Made by a program: the position numbers and the translations under genes. Below the pieces are notes generated by a model, which worked only from the letters and a program-made list of their open reading frames with translations, was not told the DNA's origin and did no database searches. From Proteles cristata cristata (taxonomy: Eukaryota > Chordata > Mammalia > Carnivora > Hyaenidae), in contig JAESUZ010003505.1 of the NCBI GenBank assembly GCA_017311185.1, forward strand, positions 186,001-250,000: a DNA stretch of 64,000 bases, written 5' to 3'. Shown here in pieces: positions 22,143 through 31,435 of the stretch (position 1 is the first letter of the stretch; each line of letters starts with the position of its first letter).

Positions 22143-22170
22143 CACAGACTGGAGTCCAGTCCAGTCTGTG
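22143..22170. repeat. Perfect 11-bp inverted repeat (hairpin)
   Basis: CACAGACTGGA and TCCAGTCTGTG are exact reverse complements with a 6-nt GTCCAG loop. The loop plus stem also contain short GTCCAGTCCAG direct repeats, suggesting a small local rearrangement. Confidence 0.9.
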
Positions 22171-22239
22171 AGATGCGATCACAGAAGTTAACATTTCTGG
22201 AAAGAGTAAAGTGAACACTTCCTGGGAACTTCATGGACT

Positions 22240-22410
22240 GAGTTAAGTACTGGGATAAGCACTAGGTAGAGTTGTCATTTAAACTTAAGAAGTGGATTCT
22301 ATGATTAGTACTATTTAACAGATCCAGAAATAGCCCAGCTGGTGTGAAAACTAATAAATAAAAAAACTTTGACAGGCTTCAAGCCCAGGTCTCAGGCAAA
22401 CCATCATACG
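22240..22410 (-). mobile_element. Possible MIR fragment, minus strand
   Basis: ATTAGTACTATTTAACAGATCCAGAAATAG and GCTTCAAGCCCAGGTCTCAGGC are in the order of reversed MIR ('tattatccccattttacagatgagga...gattcgaacccaggtctg'). Weak call. Confidence 0.4.
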
Positions 22411-22682
22411 ATTATAAACGTGGCATAGTGTGGCCTTTTTTGATTTTTGTTTTGTTTTGAAGAGAAGACAAAGTTTAAAGAGATTCATTGAAAAAATAAA
22501 GAAGTTAGCACGTTCTGGTTTATAGTTGAGTACCTGGAAATGTTATTAGTAGGAGAATTACATAAACAGTATGAATGTTTCTAAGTGAACTGTGGTTCTT
22601 GACCAGGAAGTAGTGCTAATTTTTTCATTATAATCCTAATTACCTTAAGGAAAAGAGAATCCCTTGTTCTTCCCTCTTATTC

Positions 22683-22694
22683 AACCAAATTTTC
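22683..22694. repeat. Target-site duplication, left copy
   Basis: AACCAAATTTTC recurs exactly at 22920-22931 on the far side of the SINE. Confidence 0.88.
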
Positions 22695-22919
22695 CTCTTT
22701 TTAATGTTATTTATTTCTGAGAGAGAGAGAGAGACAGAGAGAAAGAGGCAGCGTGAGCAGGGGAGGGTCAGAGAGAGAGGGAGATAAAGAATCTGAAACA
22801 GGCTCCAGGCTCTGAGCTGTCAGCGCAGAGCCCGATGCGGGGCTGGAACACACGAACCATGAGATCATGACCTGAGCTGAAGTCAGACATTTAACCAACT
22901 GAGCCACCCAGGTGCCCCA
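22695..22919 (-). mobile_element. CAN-SINE, minus strand, full length
   Basis: Complete from the T-rich tail and GAGA tract on the left through CAGCGTGAGCAGGGGAGGGTCAG and GAGCTGTCAGCGCAGAGCCC to GAGCCACCCAGGTGCCCC at the right. It is flanked by an exact 12-nt target-site duplication. It belongs to the older body type (GACAGCTC form, without the TGCC segment). Confidence 0.95.
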
Positions 22920-22931
22920 AACCAAATTTTC
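22920..22931. repeat. Target-site duplication, right copy
   Basis: AACCAAATTTTC is identical to the copy on the left of the SINE. Confidence 0.88.
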
Positions 22932-24033
22932 TTCACCACGACAAACAACAAAGGATAAATTCACAGTCTGAAGACATTTCACAAGGAAGGAGGGAAGCAT
23001 CTTTCCAAACTTAAAGAAACTTCAAAAAGAATCTGGTTTATTCCCAAATGGATGAACTAAGCCCATTACAACTAAACATTTTACATACGCTATGAAACTT
23101 CTCATTGTGATGGATTCTCATTATGTCCCAGCATGCAAACATTTCTTTTGTACTTTGCAAATGGCAGTAGTCTGGGAAATTTATGCATATAATGAATGGA
23201 ACGTCGACAATAACAGGTCATTCACCTGCAAAGTGAGTAAAAGTTACGGGTATTCTGCAAGGAGATACATTTAAAATTTCTGTCAAGCCAAGTGTCTCTG
23301 GTGTTTTTGTTCTCCAATATAATGGAATTCATTTTTGCAGTCCTTTTAAAAGTACACAAGTGTAGCTATAGCAACATGAGGGGGATCGCTTTGTTTCCTG
23401 AAGCACACGGAGCCCTGTAGCTAGGCAGAGGTATCTTTCCTGAGATATGTTGTGCGGTGCATCCGAAATAAGGAACTGGTTTTCAGTATCAATTTCACTC
23501 TCCTTAAATTAGAATATAATGATCAAATTTTAATATGGAAGATTTGTCGAATTACCATAGTGCTGTGAAAGGATCTTCTATATTTGGAGGTGTCTTCTTA
23601 CATTTTTTAATACTAAGTGAGCATATACTTGTACCTGTAAATGAGGCGAGTATCGAGTTACTCATGGCAGAAAGGTGTTGGGTCCCAGGTGCTGAGCTTG
23701 GTTTCCCGTCATTTGGTGACTTTGTTCAACTTGGAAATATTTTTCACAGCCAAAGTTAAAAAAAAAAAAAAAAAAAAAACTACTACAAAGGACAGTTTTT
23801 CTTTTCTTGAAAAATGTAAGCAAAGGAAAACTACATGGGCTATGGAATTGACGGACTCGAGCAAGGTGAAAATCCAGAAATGGGGTAGGTAAGCATTGGC
23901 ACCAGGTAATGCACTTTCCATTTGTTTTTGATAGAAATCTCTGGGCTGCTTAGGATGACAGACTCATGATCTGGGGATTTGGAGAGAGGAGGGATGAGTT
24001 GGGTTACAGGAATATATTCTCTGTCTTTCTTAC
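22932..24033. other. Unassigned sequence with a long poly-A run
   Basis: A run of about 21 A ends at 23779. No poly-A signal lies at normal spacing upstream, so I do not call a retrocopy. No gene was recognised. Confidence 0.4.
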
Positions 24034-24040
24034 AAATGTA
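24034..24040. repeat. Candidate short target-site duplication of the L1 fragment
   Basis: AAATGTA precedes the first L1 base and recurs at 25069-25075 directly after the poly-A run. Seven bases, partly A, is weak evidence. Confidence 0.45.
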
Positions 24041-24858
24041 GCAAAAATAAATGATTGGGACCTCATCAAGATTAAAAGCTTCTGCACAGCCAAGGAAACA
24101 ACCCAGAAAATAGGCAACCAACGGAATGTGAAAAGATAGTTGCAAATGACGTATCAGATAAAGGGTTAATATCCAGAATCTATAAGGAACTCACCAAACT
24201 ACACGCCCGAAAAACAAACAACCCAGTGAAGAAATGGGCAGAAGATAGGAACAGACACTTCTCCAAAGAGGACATCCAGATGGCCAACAGACCCATGAAA
24301 CGATGCTCAGCATCGCTCCTCATCAGGGAAATACAAATCAAAACCACACTGAGATACCACCTCACGCCAGTCAGAGTGGCTAAAATGAGCCAATCAGAGA
24401 ACTCTAGATGCTGGCGAGGATGTGGAGAAACGGGCACCCTCCTACACTGTTGGTGGGAATGTAAACGGGTACAGCCCCTCTGGAAAACAGTGTGGAGGTT
24501 CCTCAGGAAACTCACAATAGAACTCCCCTAGGACCCAGCAATAGCACTGCTAGGAATTTACCCAAGGGATACAGAAATGCTGATGCATAGGAGCACATGT
24601 ACCCCAATGTTCATAGCAGCACTCTCCACAATAGCTAAAACATGGAAAGAGCCTAAGTGTCCATCAACGGACGAATGGATCAAGAAGATGTGGTTTATCT
24701 ATACCATGGAATACTACATGGCAATGAGAAACAATGAAATCTGGCCATGTGTAGCAACATGGATGGACCTTGAGGGTGTTATGCTGAGCGAAATAAGTCA
24801 GGCAGAGAAGGACAAATATCATATGTGTGCACGTATAGGAGGATTAGGAGGAACTTAA
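24041..24858 (+). pseudogene. L1 ORF2 C-terminal remnant, nearly open
   Basis: From 24112 to 24858 a single frame stays open except for one TAG at 24529-24531 (ELP-stop-DPAIALLGIY), where the family has a tyrosine codon; a single base change explains it. A frameshift lies between about 24090 and 24111. The C-terminal zinc-knuckle-like motif CX3CX7HX4C is intact (codons 24409-24462, [18 protein letters not shown]), unlike the copy near 7.5 kb. The end reads ISQAEKDKYHM before the stop. Confidence 0.9.
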
Positions 24859-24869
24859 CAGAGGACCAA

Positions 24870-24905
24870 GGGGGAGAAGAAGGGGGGAAATGGTGGGGGA
24901 AAGGG
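24870..24905 (+). repeat. G-quadruplex-capable G runs in the L1 3' UTR
   Basis: Runs of 5, 6, 5 and 3 G are separated by loops of 7, 7 and 3 nt, which fits the G3+N1-7 quadruplex rule. A second G-rich cluster lies at 24963-24980. G-rich polypurine tracts are a known feature of mammalian L1 3' UTRs. Confidence 0.8.
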
Positions 24906-25075
24906 AGAGGCAAACCATGAGAGACTCTTGAATGCTGACAAAAACTGAGGACTGATGGATGTGGGGGGGAGGAGGGGTGGGCATGGAGGAGGACACTTGT
25001 GGGGATGAGCACTGAGTGTTATGTGGAAACTAATTTGACATAAGCTATTAGTAAAAAAAAAAAAAAAAAAATGTA

Positions 25076-26235
25076 AAGCCAAATCCGGTACCATAGTTTG
25101 GAGATAACTTACAAGCACAAGACATATCGTGAGGGACTCTTGAAGTACCTGTTTAACTAGATCAGGACTTGTATACTCTCTATGCTTGGACTTTTGTGTT
25201 TGCTCTCCAAGTGTGTATGAGTAGTTCTTCAAGCCTCTCTCAGGCTTCATGGACCTATTGTTTGACAATCTAAACCACTTGCAAAACCTTCATTCAAGGC
25301 AATCTAACCAATGAACTTTGTCTAGTTTCTATTCTAAATACAATGAACCTGTAACTCTAAAATGTTTTATTCATAATTATCAGTTGTAGTCTACATACAG
25401 ATTTTGAAAGATGAATTGTAAAGTTAAGGCAGAAAATAGAAAAACACAGATCTGGACTGAAGTGGCTTCTCTGCTCACACATCCTTTTATCCTCTACATT
25501 TACCTTTATTTGGTTTAATATCCCTTATTTTAAAGCCAAGTTTTGCCCTTCTGTAAAATATTAAGACGTAGAAGTACATGATACAAGATAGTACTCATAG
25601 ACCTACCCATCAGGTTTGGATAATAACTGATACCTGATATTTTAGTACAGTTCTAAAACATGTTTAACCTTGTGCAATCAAAAATGACTTCATTCTTCAG
25701 TTTAGATAATTGGCTGTGTCGTCATACTAATAGTGACCCTTGAAAGTCCTACTAAGCATCATGCTTCCATTTAAAAAAAAATGCTTCACAGTCTCTTCTC
25801 TGTCTGGATATTTATACCCGTTAGGTAAGAGAGCTCATACTATTGCAGATCATGTGGTCTCTAACATCCCATTCATTATTCAAGGATGATGTTGTTGTTG
25901 TTGTTTATACAGCCGTAGTAGGTTGACAAAAAATTGAAAGGAAGGTACAGATTTTTCCCACACTCCCTTGTCCCTAATTCATAGTTTGCCAAACTATTAA
26001 CATCACTTCTCAGAGCACTACGTATATTATAGTTGATGAACTTAGACTGACCCGTTCTTGACGAAACTCCATAGTTAGTATAGGGATTCATTCTCGGTGC
26101 CGTCAATTCTGTGTATACATTATTGTATCAGTATTTTCATTTCTCCAAAAATCCTCTGTGCAGTGCATATTCATCCCTACTTATCCACAACTACTGATAG
26201 TTTAACTCCATAATTTTGCCTTTGCCATAGAATTC
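25076..26235. other. Unassigned sequence
   Basis: About 1.1 kb without a gene. A (GTT)n tract lies at about 25886-25904. The 76-codon minus frame at 25876-26106 is not recognisable. Confidence 0.4.
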
Positions 26236-26269
26236 CATATACATATATATACATATATATATATATATG
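26236..26269. repeat. (TA)n/(CA)n microsatellite
   Basis: A 34-nt strictly alternating pyrimidine-purine tract, mostly TA with interspersed CA. It can slip, melt or form a cruciform. Confidence 0.9.
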
Positions 26270-26279
26270 ATTGGCACAT

Positions 26280-27620
26280 AATTGGTCATATAGGCTAGAA
26301 CCCAATGGTATATAGCCCTTTGAAAGCATCATCTTTCTTCTAGTGATGGGCATTGCTGTTTTCTCCATGTCATCTTGTGGTTTGATAGCTGAGAACTTTG
26401 GTCTTGGGTGATCCTCCATTGTCTGCGAATACCACAGTATCCATATCCATTCACCTACTGAGGGACATCTTGGTTGCTTCCAAGTTTTACCAAGTACAAA
26501 TACAGGTGGTATAAACACTTGGGTGGGTTTTTGTGTCAGCCTTCATTTTTCACTTCCTTAGGGTAAATACCAGCGAGTGCTATTGCTGGAACATATGGTG
26601 AGAATATGTTCAATTTTGTAAGGAACTACCAAACTGTCTCCCAAAGCGCTAGAGCCTCTTGCATCCCCATCAAGAAGTCAGTTGCTGGTGCTGCACATCC
26701 TCAGCAGTATTTAGTGGTGTTAGTGCCCTAGATTTAGGCCATGGTAATAGGTGGACAGTGCTATCCTGTTGTTTTAACTTCCATTTTCTTGGTGACACAT
26801 GGGGAGAAATTTTTCTTAGTCTTATCTGCTATCTCTGTATTTTCCTTGGTGACGTGTCTGTTAAGGTATTGAGCCCATTTTTTAAAATCAAATGTTCTTG
26901 AGTTTTAGCATTTCTTGGTATATTTTGGATTATTACTGATTTGGATGTACTTTCTGTAAATACTTCCTTCCAGGCTGTGGCTGGTCTTCTCATTTTCTTG
27001 ATGTTGTCTTTCATAGGGCAGAAGTTTTTAATTTTAATTAAATCCAGCTTATTTTTTTGATGAAATCATGATTTTGATATTCTATCTAAAATATGTATCC
27101 CTACCTGAGGTCATTGCGGTTTCCTCTTATGTTCTCGGTTTTGAGTTTGGCATTTTGATCTATTTGGACCCATTTTGATCTACTCTGAATTAATTTTGAT
27201 AAAGGTTGTAAATTCTGTGCTTAGATTAATTATTTGCATGTGCATGTCCAGTTAGTCCAGCACATGTTGAATTTCTTTTTGCCTTTGTTGTGTTGCTTTT
27301 GTTCCTTTGTCAAAGACCAGTGGACTGTCTTTATGGGGGTCTGTTTCTGGGTGCTGTGTTCTGCTCTATTGATCTGTTTCACCAATACCATGCTGTCTTG
27401 ATTACTGCAATGTTAAGTCTTAACATTGGATAGTGTTATCCTCCCGTGTTGTTTTCCTATATTTTGTTGGTTCTTCTGAGGCTTTTGCTTTTCTATATAA
27501 AATTTAGAATCAGTACATCAATATCTACAAAATAACTTGCTGTAATCATGATTGGAACTGCATTGGATCAATAGATCCAGGTGGGAATTTGTACTCTGAG
27601 GACAAATGCAAGAGAATGGT
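26280..27620 (-). mobile_element. Ancient L1 fragment, minus strand
   Basis: The minus strand encodes KTWKQPRCPSVGEWI near 26490-26440, comparable to KTWKEPKCPSTDEWI in the younger L1 here. To the right, in the reversed ORF2 order, come segments like TTCTCATTTTCTTGATGTTGTCTTTCAT, GGGTCTGTTTCTGGGTGCTGTGTTCTG and CACCAATACCATGCTGTCTTGATTACTG. Divergence and indels are much greater than in the 7-13 kb L1, so it is an older subfamily. The left boundary is uncertain because the end nearest the microsatellite is rearranged. Confidence 0.82.
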
Positions 27621-28341
27621 TTTCTTCCTTGTATTCAACTCTACTTGTTTTTGATTCCTTTAAGAAATTTATCTTGGGAAGGAACCAATTCAACACCACT
27701 CTCCCCACCTCTGAGCCCCTACAGTAATAAAGTACCAGCCTTCTTTGGCTAGCAGAAGAGGCTAAAGAAGACTGAAAATACTTCTAGGGTTTGTCTTTGG
27801 CACTGAAGATAATCATCTTGTCTGCATCCTCTTGACAGTCCATTCAAACTGCTTCTCTTAAATCTAAATATTTATATTGTCATTGAGAGAATATTCTCCA
27901 AAATTTACTTAGCTACTGTTAGTATTGTTAACTTTAAGAAAAAAAACCCATATATGTGTAAGAAAAGAGTTAGAGTTGGCTAGGAGAATATATACATACA
28001 TATTTAAAGAGACTGCTTTGTTAACGGAATGTTGGAGTTTAAAACCTACATATAAGCATCTTTAGATCTCACAAGATTTTCTTCCAATGGATGATTTTAA
28101 TGCTTAATAGACATAAATATGTTCTACACAGCAAGGTAATGTCATGGTATCAGACTTACTACTGCAGGTAAGACACGAGCCTAAGATTCAAGTCCCCCAT
28201 AGAGTATCATTTTTATTTCTTTTGTGCCAAATCCACCTTAGTGAAAATATTCATTTAAATAACGAACAGATTTTTTTTTCCTGTCCAGAGAACTGTCGTC
28301 GAGTTCTCTCCTTCACAAGGTGTACGTTCCCTGCCTCTCTG
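27621..28341. other. Unassigned sequence
   Basis: No gene or clear repeat was recognised. Confidence 0.4.
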
Positions 28342-28383
28342 CCACCACCACCACCCCCCGCCTTTTTTTTTTTTTTTTTTTTT
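28342..28383. repeat. (CCA)n followed by C- and T-run
   Basis: About five CCA units, then CCCCCCGCC, then 21 T (28363-28383). The sequence to the right has no AATAAA on the minus strand at normal spacing, so it does not look like a retrocopy tail. Confidence 0.85.
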
Positions 28384-30253
28384 GCCTATTGACTGAGAGC
28401 TTCATGTCTCCCGCAGCCTTTTATTCGAAGTGCTCAGCCCTGTAAGAGAGTGGGAGGCATGTGATGGTAAACTTCTACATTTTCTCCTGCCTAAGCCTTG
28501 CTGTTATTAACTGTCTGGGATTTTATGCTCTAGGATTCACATAGTGATCCGTAAAAGACCATATCAAGCAGAAAGTGGGATCTCTGAAACTGAAAGTTAA
28601 GAGGATGTAGGCAACCTACAGAAGTCTATCAACTCAAGAAACACATTTTGAACTTAAGAATTCCTGAATCATTTTGCTGCTGGAAGAAATTGGTTCTTGG
28701 CTTTCAGATTTTAAAGAGTACAGTTACAAATACCAATTTAATTCCATATTCAAGTGGGTCTTCCATGCAAGCTATATTGTTAGGTTTTATAAAGAATTCA
28801 CGAGATGAGTCTGCATGCGTAATGTGGCCAATTCTTTGAGCTAATAACTGTTTTTCCCAGCATTTGCTTTGTTCCATGCATTTTAGTTACATATGTTATT
28901 TCACTGAACCTAATGGTTATATTATTTTGTGATAGACTCAGTCACACGTGTAAGATTAAAAAACTGGAAGGGTGAAACAGGTTATCAGGCATCTTAGCAC
29001 AGGATCTAAAAGATGTTGAGTAGCATGTATATACACATGATGTCTGTGCTTTTAACGAGGACGTTGTTGTACTACCTTTCCTGTCTTGACCATTGGGTGG
29101 GAAAAGCAGGATTGAAGAGAATAAACTAAAATACAGGTACCACAAAAGTCATAAAACAGAAAAATAAGGTGGGAGCATTGATAAAGGACAACTTGGTATG
29201 AGGTAGACGTTGAAGCAGCTCTTACAGAAATGAAGCCATCTGTTGTCATTGATGTTGAAAGAAGAATAGAATTTCCATTGCGAGAAATCTTGGGCTTGAC
29301 GGTGGTGGGTATAGACCTCAGGACAGAAGGAGAGGAAGGACTTCAATGGGTATTAGAGTCACTGATTCTAAGGGGACAAAGACCCAAGGGAATAACAATT
29401 ACATACGGGCTCCTTCCTCCAGTGGTAAGTAGGCAGGCAAGCGTGTGTACAGGGAGTTGAGTCTTACAGCTTTGTTGCATGATAATTTTGAATGTACTGA
29501 ATGCCAAGGTAAAGCACTAACAATGGGTTTTTTAAATGCTTTTGGACATACTGGTTTGTGTATCTCAATGGGGCAGTCCATATTATCCAATATTATCAAA
29601 AGTAATAAGTTATAACTCTTTGGAAACTTTTTTTCTCTATTAGAGAATTTTCTGCTATAGGAATAAACTAATGGAGAAGTGGGAGTGGGGAAAATGCAGG
29701 CCTAGGTGAGGTGCTGGCCCCTGGCACAAAAGTCAGAGCTGTTCATGCTTCAAAAATCATGAACTTTGGCAATTATGTATGATACTACCACTGGGTACAT
29801 GATTATTTTGGTTTTTTAACACCACGGCATGAATGGAAAAGCAGTTTCTTCTCACAGATCTAGCTTCCTTCACTTCCATATTGTTCTCTGTAACTCTACC
29901 TATGGCTGTAAGTTTCAGGAAGAATGCTTACCTTCTGAACCACTTAGTTACATTTCTGTTTTAGAGACACACTGTATACAAACAAAATTCACCGCTAATG
30001 TTAGAATATAGATTAATTCAGGACTAAGACCTATTGTTGTTTGAATCTAAAGTTTGATAATAAATGTTGACATGCCTCTAACTTTTCAAAACTTCAGAAA
30101 GGGGCCTACATTGCTGTTAATGGTAGAACTATCCTTTGAGTTGTTTTTGTAAATTTTTATAAGCATTTTTTGTTTGGTACTTGCTGAAGGAGAAGCAAAA
30201 TGTTGCTCAATATTAAAGTATTTATATTTCCAGTATGTGAAAACAGTTTAAAT
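28384..30253. other. Unassigned sequence
   Basis: About 1.9 kb without a gene. Frames of 60-76 codons (for example plus 29230-29460) overlap others in different phases and show no domain. Confidence 0.4.
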
Positions 30254-30263
30254 TTAATACTTA
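30254..30263. repeat. Target-site duplication, left copy
   Basis: TTAATACTTA recurs at 30463-30472. The match extends weakly (GGATT against CGGTT). Confidence 0.75.
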
Positions 30264-30268
30264 GGATT

Positions 30269-30462
30269 GGGGTACCTGGGTAGCTTCATTTCTTAAGTGT
30301 GTGACTCTTGATTTCACCTTAGGTCATTATCTCACAGTTCATGGGATCAAGCCTTCCATTGGGCTCCATGCTGACAGTACAGAGCTTGCTTGAGAGTCTT
30401 TCTCTCCCTTTCTCTGACCCTCCTTCCCTCTTTCTCTCTCTCAAAATAAACAAACAAAAAAA
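30269..30462 (+). mobile_element. CAN-SINE, plus strand, diverged
   Basis: The head GGGGTACCTGGGTAGCTTC, the body (GGGCTCCATGCTGACAGTACAGAGC), the CT-rich stretch and the tail AAAATAAACAAACAAAAAA are all present. Flanked by a 10-nt exact target-site duplication. Many CpG sites are lost. Confidence 0.9.
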
Positions 30463-30472
30463 TTAATACTTA
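30463..30472. repeat. Target-site duplication, right copy
   Basis: TTAATACTTA is identical to the left copy. Confidence 0.75.
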
Positions 30473-30506
30473 CGGTTACAATTTTGCGTTTAAATTTTCA
30501 AAGTTT

Positions 30507-30702
30507 TTTAAAAAGTTATTTTGGAGACAGACAGGGGTAAGGGTATGGGCAGAGAGGGGAACACCCAGAATCTGAAGCAGGCTTCAGGCTCTGAGCTGTC
30601 AGCACAGAGGCGGCTACGGGGCTGGAACTCAAGAACTTTAAGATGTTTACCTGAACCAAAGTCAGATGCTTAACCTAACTGAGTGAGCCACCCAGACAAC
30701 CC
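30507..30702 (-). mobile_element. CAN-SINE, minus strand, diverged
   Basis: GCAGGCTTCAGGCTCTGAGCTGTCAGCACAGAG and the right-hand GTGAGCCACCCAGACAACCC define the element. It faces the plus-strand SINE tail-to-tail across about 44 bp. Confidence 0.9.
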
Positions 30703-30771
30703 TTGAATCATTCAAGTTTTAAGTTGAGTTATTGGCAATAACGTTTAGTGTATGCATGCATGATCGATATG

Positions 30772-30791
30772 CTAAAACAAAACAAAACAAA
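30772..30791. repeat. (AAAAC)n tract
   Basis: Three to four AAAAC units lie just left of the LTR. Confidence 0.8.
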
Positions 30792-30839
30792 AAGCTTGTG
30801 TTGGTAACACTATAGTTGGGAACATATATTGATTCTCTA

Positions 30840-31435
30840 TGTCTTGTGCCTGAATCGCGAGTCCCACAGACCTCCAAAGAGCCAGCACCAATGCAAATAC
30901 AAAAGGGTCTTTATTACAAGCTCGAGCAGGGGCTCATCTGCCTACCGGTGTCGTGGCAGCAAGATGAAGCCAAGAATGATAGCGAGCAGTGTTTTCAAGG
31001 AGTAAGGGATGGGGGTTTTACAGTACATGTAGCATCATCACATTAGCACCAATTACAATTGTGCAGCAGCACCCCTGGTAACAGCTTTGACCATTCAGTG
31101 TCTGTGAGGTGTTCATTACTTTTGGTGGGACCCAATCATGACTTTTGAGAATCCTTTGAAAATGACCAGTTATGAGGTGAGTTCAAAGGGCCCACGTGGG
31201 GTTCAGGCAAGCGGTGAGAAATTGGCTAGTTTGTATTTGGAGTTTTCAGCCTTGACTCAGACCATAGGAATGTTTCTTTTTTTTTCTTTTTTTCTTTTTC
31301 TTTTTGATTAGCTGATCTGAGGGTGGTCTGAGGATGGCTTTAGCCTTGAACAGTGTGAGGCTTTTCCTGGGACTGGGGCTACATGCAGCCCGAGGTTGCT
31401 CTTAATGGAGGACTTAATTTTTGGCTCTTCAGTCA
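30840..31435 (-). mobile_element. Endogenous retroviral LTR (class I-like), minus strand, probably solo
   Basis: Read on the minus strand, the region ends in a GGCACAAGACA terminus (plus-strand TG at 30840). Before it comes an AATAAA signal (30910-30915) followed by AAGACCCTTTTG and GGTGCTGGCTC, the R/U5 layout of gammaretrovirus-like LTRs. No primer-binding site follows the 3' terminus, so it is not a 5' LTR with internal sequence. An A/G-rich stretch on the minus strand (31270-31305) could be a polypurine tract, in which case the LTR proper is only about 30840-31265. No target-site duplication was found. Confidence 0.65.
30910..30915 (-). promoter_or_regulatory. LTR polyadenylation signal AATAAA
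   Basis: The signal lies 70 nt from the LTR 3' terminus, as expected for the R region. It is the strongest single piece of evidence for LTR identity and orientation. Confidence 0.65.

Larger units (their letters stand above)
24041..25068 (+). mobile_element. LINE-1, 5'-truncated, plus strand, with 3' UTR and poly-A
   Basis: The element starts inside the ORF2 C-terminal region (AATAAATGATTGGGACCTCATCAAG) and runs through the ORF2 end, a G-rich 3' UTR (24859-25050) and a poly-A tail (25053-25070). 5' truncation with an intact tail is the ordinary outcome of target-primed reverse transcription. It shares its ORF2 part with the opposite-strand L1 at 7159-7900. Confidence 0.95.

Noticed and set aside
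23759..23779. Poly-A run of about 21 as a retrocopy tail
   Set aside because: No AATAAA or ATTAAA lies 10-30 nt upstream and no target duplication was seen.
28363..28383. Poly-T run of 21 as a minus-strand retrocopy tail
   Set aside because: No poly-A signal at the right spacing, and the neighbouring CCA repeat makes simple slippage more likely.
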